NCBI GenBank assembly: GCA_949752735.1
Contig: OX457043.1
Location: 5,552,775 to 5,616,774, forward strand
DNA: 64,000 bases
Direction: 5' to 3'
DNA from: Lumbricus terrestris
Lineage: Eukaryota; Annelida; Clitellata; Crassiclitellata; Lumbricidae
Shown: one piece after another, positions 28,001-41,700 of the stretch
Layout of the letters: the number at the start of each line of letters is the position of its first letter
Numbering within the stretch: the stretch's first letter is position 1
Position numbers and translations under genes: made by a program
Notes under the pieces: generated by a model
Told to the model about the DNA's origin: nothing
Database searches by the model: none
Seen by the model: only the letters and a program-made list of their open reading frames with translations

Positions 28001-31000
28001 CGCACAATTCGTTAAGATACATGTGGTGGATTACGGTTAGACCTTATTCTGACAGCAAGATTTTGCAACGAGTGCTCAGAGACCGTAATAATCCAGTACC
28101 CAAATCTGTCATAAGTACGTGTAATCTAATCAATAGGAACACATACGTGAAGAATTGTGCGTCGATCCTTTAACAAGCGTCTAGTCATGGTGTTAAATAA
28201 TTAATTAATTAATGACTATTCCGCAAAACTAGAGTTTCTTCCGTAAAGAAGGTGAATGGATGATGAGCGAAAATCATTTCAATACTAACGTGAGGGCTTA
28301 GAGTTCCGTCTGCGTCGCACACACTGAAAGCAAATGAAATCTGTTACATGCGAGGCATTTAATGAGATGTCGTTTAGTTTAGATCGTCTTATAAATACAA
28401 TACCAAGACACGAATTGTCTGACTTATCAACGTTAAATACTAGTTTAATAAAACTTCATTTCTGATCATGAAAGGTTTGAGTTGCATTTCGATTCAATTT
28501 CAGCCACACAGATCACCTTAGATAGCCTAATTATATCGATCTTAAGTTGAAAGTGCTTCATTCGTAGCTCATCTTCCTTTCCAACCTTTTGAATATGGGT
28601 GGATTCAAAGTTTAACGACTGCTTATCATAACTAACATACATGTAGGCCGTTGCCGTCGACAGAAATTGTTTTTGGCTCAACCATTTGCAATAGTTTCGT
28701 TCTTTGCTCTATACTTGGTAGTTTGCTTGATAAATGGTTGATAAAAGGCCAACTTCGAGATTTAGAGAAAAGCTAGCCTCCTACTTCACTAGAGCGCTCG
28801 AGCATTTGAAGTTATTGATAATCGCGCAACTGTCTGCAAAATATGTTCTGTGATATAAAAGTTTAGTGTGTGGCACTGTTCATTTATTTTCTCAAGTGTT
28901 AGATTGTTGGTAGGAATCTTACTAAGTGTTGCACGCATCGATGTAAACAACCTCGCCGACATTCAGGGTGTCTCCAATGTGTAATTCTATATCTCCGTAT
29001 GTGAATCCTGGTAAACCGTCTCTTTCTAGATACACTATTCCTGTATAAGCGTCGACCTCAGAAGTCGTGATGACACAGTGTACTGTGCAAATATAAAACA
29101 ATGCAAAATTTCAAAACAATGCTCTGCAATCTTCGAAAGACAAAGTGTTGCACGCTGAAACTTTTGACAAAACGTTAGAGAAACATTTGTCAGGTTTCCA
29201 GGACAAGTCATCATCAATGGAGAGAAGAGTCTGACCCTCATTGTAGTCTCATAGCAATGCACAAAGCACCAACCGATGGCACTCCATAAGCAAACCGTAG
29301 CCTAATCAAGTCGTTCCCAGAAAGTAAGTTCATGGAACAAAAGAGACAGAGGCGGAAAATTAGCTTAAGTACTCAAGTATTGTTTGACACAAGGCATAAA
29401 ATAAATCGCCGACTTCTGTCCACCTGCTACAGAAATCAATCATGAAATCGTGTGAGAAACTGTAAACCTACCCTATCCTACATGCGTCGAGTAGTTTATA
29501 AAATCGTTTATTATACACGAACGTCTATAATAAGATATGTTGAAGCGTTTACCACACACGACCTTTGATCGATCTTCACTGACCTTGGTCATTGCAATGG
29601 ATAGATAGATGAAATTTATTTAAGCCTATAGATCTAGTCATCGCAATATTAATCTGTTGAAACTGATGCATTTTATTTGAAAAAGAAACCAACGCCTGGC
29701 TTACCTGGAGGTGTCGTCGGTGTCGTCGAAACTGCAAGAAACAGAGGAAAATTGAAATTATTTAAGTACTCATTAAAAAATAATTAAATTGGTGGGTTTC
29801 CTAATTGCGAGTAATCACTGCGTGGTCTATGATAAGCGACAACCTACATCCACTATTTCTTTTTCTAGAAACTTCGTCCAACTGGGATATTATGTTCGGG
29901 TGTGTATCCGAGTGTGAGCGTGTGTGAGCGTGCATGTGCAACTATTCTTCGTTGCTGTTATGTAACACCCGAGGCAGAATCTAGTTCTTGTCACAATTAA
30001 GATCGCAAAGAAATGTCTAGCATACCTGTCGGCGTTCCAGATGTAGCTGTAAATAAAAGAGACATGGATCAAAATTTAGACGAGTATTCATTTTCATTTC
30101 AATAAATATTGAGCATTTATTATGACTGATTGATAAGAAAAAAACTACCAATATCATCGGCTCAATCCGCTTCTCCAAGCAACCTAGATGAATACAATTA
30201 AGCGCTATAATAATTAATCTATAGAAACAATCTGCAAACCTTTGTGGCGTCACGTCCTAATGGATCAGTGCGTATCTTGCTTTGTGCGCCCGGATTCATA
30301 CTAATCCCATGTATACTAACAAGCGACGACCATTTTATTATACATTCGCAAAGAAACGAAGACTTGCACAATGTCTACTGAATGCTCAATGCTCATACAC
30401 ATAATGCACACACATTCATGCATGCATACATGGACAAGTACATAATTATATTATACATACACTTTCATAGAAATGCATGCATCAATGCACACGGAAATGC
30501 ATTGCAAAGTTGTGTCCAAATTTTTTATTTCACATAGGAATATAAATACGTACATGAAGTTGTTGTATGCGTTCCTGTCCCAATTGATCCCGTTGTTGTT
30601 GGCTCTGAGGTTGAGGTTGTCGTTGGTGGAGGAGTTGTTACGTTTAAACCTGTGGGCATTACGGTTGATAAAGTCAGTGTTTTGTTTGAATTCTGATATC
30701 AAATCATTTCCTTTATCGTCACCATCATCATAATCGTTGCCATCGCAACCATCTTCACTGTCTTCGTTAGAAACTCAATTGTGGTACAAGCGAAGGATCA
30801 ATAATATTTTGCTTATCAGGTCTAATATTTATTTTTACGATTTCTTCCTGATCCAATTACGTAATAATTCACACAATCTAGTCTTGAATTACTTTTGTGT
30901 CTTTCGCTGATTTATACAAAGGCTTGATACCAGAATTTAGTTCTTATATTCCGCTATCCTGGTGTGTAATTGAGTCGGCTTTCTGGTAGTATTCCAGCAG

Positions 31001-34000
31001 CGATTCCAGCAACATGACATCGTATTAAGCCTGCGAACTGCGACTTACGTGGTTGGAGAATGGTTAAACGGGTCTTCAGAACTCTAGGTCAGAAGTAAGT
31101 CAGGGTGCGGCCACAAGGCCCTTGTGGCCCACTGCCCAGGTGCTAGGTTTCAGTTGTGAATAGTTGTGGAAGTGTCCCCAAGGTGTGAAGGAATTGTGGT
31201 ATTTTGTGGAATTTCATGTAGCCTAAGTGTAATTTGGGTTTGTCGCCAAACCTCGTCCACCATGGTGAGCGGATTGGCCAACCTCTCCACTGATTGGTCC
31301 TGGTGGTCTTCTGCCTAGATGCTAAGGTTCATGTCAATAGCAGAGAAATAATTGTTGGTGTGCATCCTAGAGAAACATAAATATATAGATTCTTCTTTTT
31401 AGATATAGATATTTCTTACCATACATTGCAATATAAAACACCGTTTTTCTACAAATCTAATCATACTGACCTTTGGAATCTAATAATAATGTCCTTTGGA
31501 AGACATTATTTATATCTTATATGAAATGCATAAAAATACATTTGTAGTGATCATGTCTCTTACTTTGGCAATGGCAGCAGACCGGATACGATTCTCTTAT
31601 AAGGATTTCACCCTTAAAAGAAAAAAAACGTATGCATTTAATAAATAGTGAACACTGGCGTAGGAGGATTGTCAGTAATTTTGGCAGCATTGAAATAAAC
31701 AAATAGTTGAGCGAATACGTAAGAAATGATTTCTAAATGATTGGAATTTTTTTATCGTTGAATACCTTGTGAATTATAAATTAAAGACGCCATTGCACAA
31801 CGAGTAAAACGCAGTTCAACTCTCGCGTGTTCTTAATAAACCTGGTGACAGACAAATTTGAAAGTCTTCTCCAACATCAAGTATTTGATCGCTTTGAGGT
31901 TTAGACCATTAACGTGTCATTTGATTTTCCGAACAAATTTTGTCCGAAAACTCAAAATTCCACGAGATAAGTTGGACATAAGACGAACATTGTGTTGATA
32001 AAATTGTGTTGCATTCACTGCCGCATTCAATTCTTACTATACATACCAAGATGCCATTTGAATATAAATTGAGTAGCCTACTTTTGATTTCTGTCTTTCG
32101 TAGCCACTGTGACGCGTCTTCTGGTCTCTTTAATTGGTCGATTTCTTGTATGGAATACCTATGATATGGAGTTCGATGACTGCTTGCGATTAAGTGCATA
32201 CACTAGGCCCGTATAATTATTTGTGGACACACTAAAAGTGTGAATGTGTATACGTATGCTTCATAGTCCATTCGTATAGTCTTAGCTCATTCAAAGTGTT
32301 CGTGTTTTAAGAAGAGTCGCGACCGAAGTGGAAGAATTCTAAACTGGAATCAGTTATAATTAATCATTAATTACCTCCGGACATTTTTGTATTGCACACG
32401 ATGCTGTGGAGTCCCGCTTATCCGGACCATGGTTTTGATGAGCCCCACACGGATACTTAATGCACAGGTCGTTGGGATGTGTCCACTCTCCGTCGATGTT
32501 CTGTAACAGTTCAGACAAGACATTTCTTCCAATAATATAATCACATGTAATAACAAAATATATTCAGATATGTAATTATTGAATGCAGATCAAACAGGGA
32601 ATGGATGAACGACATGAACTACATCGAGGACTGTAGTTGCAGAAGAAATCTGTATTGTTTGAGCGTCCCGTATCTGCCTATCTGCGGTGCGCATTGGACA
32701 TATACGGGCTCTCAGCCCATGGATCGTATCGAAAATGAAGACGCATGCATTATGCCGACAGCTCACTAATAAAAACAGGCACGGAGCCGAACAGAGAACT
32801 TTTAGATGTTCAAAGAAGAGGAAATCTGCGAATGATTGTCAGTTATGAACAAAGTGGCAACCATTTAACCACGTCCATTATTTTTTATAAAATACGTCGT
32901 CGGTAAATATGAAATTTCTGCAGAATACATGAAGGACCAACATTTACCATGATTGTTTGAGCGTCCCGTATCTGCCTAACTGCGCGTCTCTCTCTCGTCA
33001 CTCACATTATTGCTGCCTATAAGCTTATGGCTGATTTTCTGCTGCAGCACAGGCTGCCTGATGCCTCTCGGTACTGCTTATTCTATAACAGTATCTATCT
33101 AAAAGCGCGACGCATTTCGTTTATTCCGTTTTGTGTGGAAAGTTATTACCTATTTTCTTTTGAAGAGACGCACTATAAATGTGGATAAATCGGATTAAGA
33201 TTTTGATAGGAGTCTGTGATGAGCAAAGGTTGAGCGACTGCTTTCGACTAAAGAAACGTCCAAGACGATACTTACTTGACATCTCCAAGCTCTGGAATAT
33301 TCGTCGCAGGCACTGCAATGAAACAAATTTAAGATAGTAATTGAAATCGGTGCATACGACGCAGTGAGCAAAGTATGGAATAACATAGCTCATTAAATGT
33401 GAAAACGAGACAATAAGCAAAGATCTTGTCAAGTTTAGACTATCACTTTCTTCACAATCCGTTTTGATCATTTCTCAATCAACCTTAAGTTAAAGCGAAT
33501 TGAAATGGTGCTGCTTTCCAAACGTTCGGTACGTCTTAAACATAATAATATAACCGGGGGGTAATTGTCCGTGGGGTAATTGTCCTAGAACCATTCGCAC
33601 ATCACCTTGGGATTTTGTGATTGATTGACTGAGAGAACGGAATTAGAAGCACTTCTAAATGAGACATCGGTGGTAACAGTCAAATTACTATTACTATTAT
33701 TAGTATTATTATTGAGTGTTTATAGCGCACCTTCAAGGTAAGCTACTCAGAAGCGCTCCCAGTCCAACGACGGCTAAATAAGAAAATCTCTCAAATGCGA
33801 AAAAAGAACATAACTTTTGTGTGGCCTCAAAGCAGAAGGCGGAGAGCAACAGGGAGCCCACTCCAGGTTCTAGGACCATGCACAGAGAAAGAGAATCGCT
33901 CCATTATAGTTATCCGCGAGCGATGGATCGCATGTTACAATGTTAGAAGCAATATCAATATCTCCTTCAGGCTTGAATTAATCCCTCTCTACGGAGGGGT

Positions 34001-37000
34001 ATTTATGTACTTATGTATTAAATTTTATTGTTTTAAATACAATATTACAATAATATTTATGCGATAGTGTCATGGGCGCCCGCAGAAATTTTTGCAGGGG
34101 GGGGCAAAATTTTTGCGATAGTCACGATTAAATTTTTTAGTAGCAAAAGCTTGAAAATGCAATGCAGCATGGAAATTAGGAAATACGGGTATTTTTCAAA
34201 GAGGTAACTTATGCAAATTTCTCTGTTTCATTTTGTGTATAATTTTTAATACGAATAGTCTCCTTAGAAAAAAAAAAATCAAAACTCATCTAATCCCCCC
34301 CCCCTATGTTAAAAAGTAATTTCGTAAAGGTGCGCTATATAATTCCATAAAATGAACGAATGACTAAATGAACGAAAAATAGGTTCCTCTAGCTGCTTAT
34401 AAAGCGCCACTCGAAAGCCAATCGCAGGGCACCAGCAGTTTCACATGGTCTGCATTGAGTCAGAAGCCTATTCCAAAGTGTAGTCAGGAAGAGGTCCGAA
34501 TCTGGTAGCCAGAGGGCCAGAGTAGCTGTTAATGGGGATGTCCTTTAGGAAGGTGGAGGATCTGAGGATCAGATGAGTGTGGGTATAAATTCTTTTGAAC
34601 AGATCTCTTTGTCAGTTTTGGGTGTAAATCCTGAGGTGTGATAACCAGAGCCAAGTTTATCTACAGTTTGACCTCCCTGCCATGGATTCTGTACTGGCAG
34701 CTTGCAAAATGGACAAAATGGAGCCTTGCTTATAGCAGACTTGGTTTATATAATTACAATGCTGGTGAATAAGCAGCTGATCTCCCTGATGAAATTTCAG
34801 TGTACTTTGAGAAATGTTCAAATTTTTGCGTTAGTAGCCTATTTAATTTTTTGCAGTAGTGATTAATTGCATTACAGCTGGATTCCACTTAAGTAGGCCA
34901 TAATCGATAGGCCTGCTGTTTGCATGGGTGCCCGCAGGAAGGTTGAAAGCCAATGGTCATTGTTACAGTTTTTAGAAAGAGCTTGAACATTCAAGGCAGA
35001 AAGTTATAAGAGCATGTTTATTTCTATAGAGATCTCTAAATGTAGATTTCTGACTTTCATTGTCTGTATCATTCGTATCAATGGTGCATTAATGCAAAGA
35101 AATTTGTTAAACCCCAAAAGTAGTAGTTAAAAAAACATAGGTTTCAATTTTCCAGGGGGGGCAAGTGCCCCCCCTTGCCCCTATGTGCGGGCGCCCATGG
35201 ATAGTGTCTCTTTTCGTTAGCGATGATCGTCCGACATAAATAGTGCTGTACCATATTCTATTGCCATCATCAAGCTGAGCTTCAGGGTGTTCTTTTTTTG
35301 TTCCCTGCCCTAGTTTTAATACTTTGGTTACAACTTCAAATGCACGGCTAATATACCAGGCATTTCCAAATCTGTGCACAAAAAATACACATTATAGAGT
35401 CCACGAGAAACAATATTTTTGCGATATCCGCCGACTATTTAATAAGGCTACAATTTATTGTATTACACGCGATGTCATTTCAAACCAGACATTTCAAGCC
35501 TTTATCAGATTCTACAGACACACTATAGAACCTCAATCACGGCGCACTTTTCAATACCGCTCCTACTAAGACTAAAGGACATGCATGACCCGTGGTCTAA
35601 TCTGCAAGTTCAAATCCGAAAGAGCAAGTGAAATTGGCAATTATACGTTACACGATATGTTATGTGATTATAGTGTTGGGCCTAAGTACGGAATAGCAAG
35701 GCCTACATTAATTTTTCTCACGTACTATTGTACTGCGTATCTTACCAAGTTCTGCATGGGCCGAGGTTAACAACGGCGCCGAGCGGTACTTTGTCTCCTC
35801 TATGTAATTGTATATCTCCATCAGTGGGTCCTTTTATGCCGTCCCGCTCGAAATACGGTCCATTCCTTGAATGCCCTCCATGTGATCCATGCGATCCATG
35901 TGATCCCTGTGATCCTTGCGATCCAGATGAATCATCATCTCCAGATGAATCATCCCCATCAGGCCCAGAATAATGGTCTAAGTAGAGATCGATGACGTAA
36001 CAGTATTCTGTGCCACAAGAAAAAGCATATCACGTAGCGGTTCATGCAGAAGTTGAAAGGAATTGTTGTTAAGACGATGAATCTTAGAAGACCTTGACAG
36101 CGCTGCAGAATTTAAACAAATTAATTTCCAACGAATAAGACTCCACAGTTTCTATCGTCTACAGAAATGCACGATCTATCACTGTAGGCATCGACAAACG
36201 TGAGGCAACACGATACTTTTCCAAAACAATACGATTTTACGCACCGATTCATTTGAAAGATTAAAAAAATAATGTCGGAGATAACGTGGGTCACGTAAAA
36301 AAGACTTTGATAACATTACGAAATCAAGTCTCTCTGATGATTCCGGGGCTCAAGCATCACATTTTCAGATGACCCTTTTGATCATTCTATTTATATGAAT
36401 ACCAACTAATGTCGAGACTTGTTCAGCTTTAGATCACCACGCTTTAGAAATTTTGACGAATGATAATTTTTTTATTTAATAAAAGTTCGGAATCTGCAAT
36501 TGGGTCTTAGTGAAGCACATTCAACTACGATGGTACAGCTGTTAAATTATTAACTCCTGGAATAAATGCGGATGTCATCATCATCATCATTCACCATGAG
36601 CCATATGCTCGTAGGTGTCCAATGTCAACTTCGTCTTCTTCTTCCAACCGCCTCTGTCCTGGGCCAGGTGGAACAGCTTTTGTAGTGAGTCATCACACCA
36701 GTCCTCTACGTCCTCCTTCCATTCCCGATGTGGTCTGCCTCTCCTATTATTTCCGTCCATTATTCCGAAAACAAGAGTCTTAAGTTTTCTGTCGTCCGTC
36801 ATTCTGGCGATATGGCCGAAAAGCCCTAATTTGCGTCTCATAGCTTTTTGTAAGATTGTTTCTGCCCTGTCCACTCGCTGAAATATCTCTTCGTTGGTTA
36901 TTTTTTGCGTCCATTTTATTCTCAGGATCTTTCTGTAGCATTTGTTCTCAAATGCCAGGATCCTTCTTTTTATCGAGGCGGTGTACACCCGTGTCTCGCA

Positions 37001-38635
37001 GCCATAAAGCGCTGTGCTGAAGATTGTGGTATTGAGGACCTTCATCTTTGTTGTCATCTTGATGGTACTGCTCCTCCATGCGGATGTAGCATCTGTTAAA
37101 TTATTAGGCCTAACTTCTGGAATAAATGCTGGATGTAAGATTGTTACAACATTCCGGATGTTCAACTGTAGGTGACCTTTATCGCAGAAGATGCCGATAC
37201 GCTGCCAAATGCTATTCTTAAATAGCAATACTGTTATTAAAAACAATAATTTGTCAACGAACGAATCTAATTTTATAAAATATGCTCTGTAACCTGGAGG
37301 AGCCATTTTCCTTCTACTTCGGCCATTGAAGAGTCTGAAAGTTCTAACCATCTCTGATAATAAATTACGTATTTTGAATCTGCACAAAATACGCCAAAAT
37401 AACTGAATAAATCAAATACCTGTGGACCTTCCTGTTGTCGTTCGAACTATAAATGAAAGAGAGAAGCGAATATTAGACGAGAATGCATTTGCATTGAGCA
37501 AGATTCTCTAGGCTATACCCACCGGTAATCACAACATGACAAGACATGATCATGCGTAATCCACGCGTTCACGAAAAAACGACAAACAGCATAAACATGT
37601 TCAGCTTTAGTAGGCCTATCTTCGACTACACGTGATAAACTTCATTAATCGGTTAAAGAACTCGTCGACGCTCTCATTCTGGAAAGTTTAATTAGATTTG
37701 CAGATTTGTTTCGAATATGTCGATTAATCTTAGTCTTCTGGGCATTGTTATTATGGAACCAAACTTTAAGATGTAGAAGCTAATATGACATGGTCAACAT
37801 CAACAGTTTTCCTAATGCGATGATCAATTACGGTCTTTCAAAAATAATAACTCAAACTGAAAAATTAAGACACCAAAGACAGAGGAAAGTGGAAGAGTGG
37901 CTGACCCCTCCGTAGAGAGGGATTAATTCAAGTCTGAAGGAGAAGAAGAGGGGAAAAAATAATAACTCTTCTTGAGTCGGAAATGTTGAAATCTTCGTGT
38001 TTCGTTGTTTTAATCATAATTTTGTCATTGACATTTTCGTCTTAGTAAGCCATTTCTATACTTAACTGTTCGACCCATTGATAAGATACCCATAGATAGC
38101 CTACATCTGATACACATTCACCTACACCGCTCAGCGATAGCCTACGCCGGAATCTAGCAGGACATTTTTAACTTATACAAACCTGTTGGCGGAGACGTTG
38201 TTGGAGTAGTTGGAGTAGGCGGAGTTGGTGTTAGAGTTGTTGTTGGCGATACCTCAGTTGGTGTTGTTGTTTCGGGTGGGCCAGTTGGTCCTGTTGTTGT
38301 TTGAGGTGGTCCAGTGGGTCCTGTTGTTGTTTGAGGTGGTCCAGTGGGTCCTGTTGTTGTTTGAGGTGGTCCAGTGGGTCCTGTTGTTGTTTGAGGTGGT
38401 CCAGTGGGTCCTGTTGTTGTTTGAGGTGGTCCAGTGGGTCCTGTTGTTGTTTGAGGTGGTCCAGTGGGTCCTGTTGTTGTTTGAGGTGGTCCAGTGGGTC
38501 CTGTTGTTGTTGGAGGTGGCGTAGTTGTTTCAGTCACTAAAACTGTCATCAATTACACCATTACAGACATCGCCGTCTTCCTTATCGTCGTCGTATTCGC
38601 TAATCGTCGTGTCAAGGTCTTCTTCGTCGTCGTCG

Positions 38636-38704
<69 letters not shown>

Positions 38705-38718
38705 TGATCATCATCATC

Positions 38719-38788
<70 letters not shown>

Positions 38789-41700
38789 TCATCATCATCA
38801 TAAAATTTCGGTAGTAATAACAATCACGAAAATTAAAATGTTAATCCAATAGTCTGTTTCTACAAATATAGCCTGATCATTATCGAAAGTTCGAAACAAT
38901 ATTATTGGATATTAAATCTTAAATCTGAGTTCTAACTGTCAAGCAGGAATTTATAGTTCTAAGCATAATTATCTTATTATCTAGAACATTGTCGAATACT
39001 AATTTTCTACAGAACAAAACAACGTCTATAAACGGACATTGCTTGGATCTGACATTAATTTATCTAGCAGGCATTCGTAAAAATCAATTGTCTTACATGG
39101 GATGCAAGTGCAGCATTCCGGATACGGTCGTTCAACATTGGTCTCATCCTTCAAATAATATACACATATTTAATAGATTGCGAATATTTTTCTAATCGGA
39201 ATCGTAATCTCCAACTTTATGAAGCGCCACTCGAAAACCAGGTGCAGAGCCTCATGCCTATTCACCAGCGCTGTGTCGAGTCAGAAGGGTTGTCCAAAAG
39301 GATAGGACGTCGCAGAGTAGCTGTGAAAATCGGAGGCGTTTATTTGAGAATTTCGAGTTGAAAGGTCAGGTTATTGTGGGTAAGAGTTGCTAAATAGTTG
39401 AAATTATTATTTCAAATGGAAAGCCCGAAGAGTGATGGATACGGGAGCCTTAGGAAGGTGATGGTGGGTGAGCCACAAGAATGGAGGTGGAACGGGAAAA
39501 GAGCGGAATTCAGGGACAGATCACTCCTCCTGAGGTGTGGTGTTTGATAATATGACACGACTGGAGAACATGAGACTAACCCCAACCTTAGTGACCGGAT
39601 GTGGAAATAGAGCGAGACAGATGAAAAGGTCGGATAGAGCGGGTCGCTGAATAGTAGATATCTTAGATGAAAGAATTTTAAAGAGTTGTAGTAGGCCTAC
39701 TTTGAAATAATAATCAGGGCAAGGTTGTTCATGTGCTACCATTTGATAGTACACAATGCAGTGACATTTATTTGTATAGCGCACAATTGACAGCCAATCG
39801 TATTCAACAGCACTTCGCGATTGGTACACTAGCCTGGCTTCCCAGCGCTACAGCCAATGGAAAGAGACGGTGTGTGCGTGTATCTTCCCATGATTGACAC
39901 TATGTATATATATTCTGTATCCCTCTGTACTCAAGTCATGTATCCTTATCATCTAGCCTATATGTGTGTGTTTCTTATGCATGCCTAATTTCTCCTCATT
40001 ATAAACATATCCAGAAAGGTCTCATTTAAGAAGAAGTTGGTATTGAGCGTTTGATGATTGGCTGCTGTCAACATGTTATGGAGGTCGATCTAAGCACTGT
40101 CCTCACAGCGCTGTTTGGTCCTAGTGGGGTGTTGGCCTGTTCTAGAGATTTAAGACGAATTGGCCATAAATATCGCAAGTGGGCTGACTCATGCAAAAGA
40201 TTGTCATTTTGGTGTTGAAATGCGCACTTTTACTCACCCTGCTAGAGGAAATCATATCGTATAATGGGTATGTAATGTCGAGAAATAAGTAGCCTATGTC
40301 AGCATAAGTAGGCTGCATGTAGACAAACTATGTGCGTGTTAGGAGTAGGTCTACGTATAAATACATGTGCGATCATCTATAGAATAGGCTACCTCTGCGA
40401 CCTCTCAATTAGCTTTTGCATGTCTTGAGAACACTTGATACGGTTCTGAACGAATTCGATGCCGGAATGAAGTTTAACTAATAATCATATTAACTTACTT
40501 CTAAACATTCACAATCGTGTGGAGAACTTGCTTCGATTATGCGGCCACTGGAGCAGAAATAGTTGATGCATAAGTCTTCGAGATTTGGCCACGAGAATCC
40601 GTAAATGGCCTGTAACAGTTCAAACGAGACTCGTATAAACAATCGCACATTTTCATTAACATCCGGGATTACGGTTTGAAATATCAATTTTTCTGTGAAC
40701 AAAACCTCGCTACAGGGGTTCATTAACCACAATTAAATGCATAAACCTGTCATAAACTGCAATGATTAGACAAACAGACGTAAAGAATAATAATGCGTCG
40801 CTCTTTAACTTATTGTGGCCCAGTTGATACTACCGGTGTGGCATGAAATCTTGCCCGGCATGAAATTGTGTCCGACTCCGCCCACTTCCGTTGTCAAGAC
40901 AGTATTTCAAGCGGCATACGCATGAGATCTTGTCCGGCATGAGTTCTTGTCCGGCATGAAATGGACACGATTCCGCCTACTTTCTTTGTCGAACCAGTAT
41001 TTCCTACTATTATTATATAAATTATCCGCGTAAAAGTATCTTACTGACGTAAAGTCAATAATTTAATTTTATATATATGAGACGTGAAATCAAGAATGTA
41101 AACAGTTAAATTATTGTTTTAATGTGCGATGCTTGTTGTTGCGACCACGATGACGCTAGTTCTATATATAGAAAGAAATTCCCATCGCGGAACGTGGCGA
41201 ACTGGCGATGAGTCGAGGCCTGTGTAAATGAGTAAGATCGCTTTCAGAGCATAGAAAGGAGTTCTAAAACCATTAAAAATTAGACTTTCCATTTATCCCT
41301 TAGTTTTCAGTTATTATTTTTGGTACCTAGTTGTTGTAGCCGTAAATTTCTATGTGTGTATGTATGTATAGTTTGCACGCTGTTGCTCAACTGGGCTGCT
41401 GATACTTGAAATATGTATTCCAAGTATCAAGTAGGCCTACCGATATTAGGCATATGCTTGATTAGCTTGAAATCATGTACTGCATGGCTACCTATCACTA
41501 CACGCATCCACTAGCCTACAATCTTTACAAGATCAATCGTCTTTCAAATTTCCAAAGCACAGGTGGGATCGAAAAGCCTCTATAAAAACTCTAAAACTAT
41601 GCGCAAAAGCCGTTAACCACATCCTCATAACGATAATTAGGTCTATATTGTTCTACTGATTTCTTCATCTTTTAATTGTTCCCAAAATTGGGACCTATAG

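Noticed and set aside
37094..37387. N-terminal part of the 266-codon frame as a gene
   Set aside because: Only the part below about 37093 resembles LINE protein; the upstream residues match nothing I recognise and no splice pattern supports them.
38530..38823. Poly-Asp, poly-Ser and poly-Met open frames
   Set aside because: They are readings of a pure (TCA/TCG)n microsatellite in an intron, with no conserved flank or splice support.
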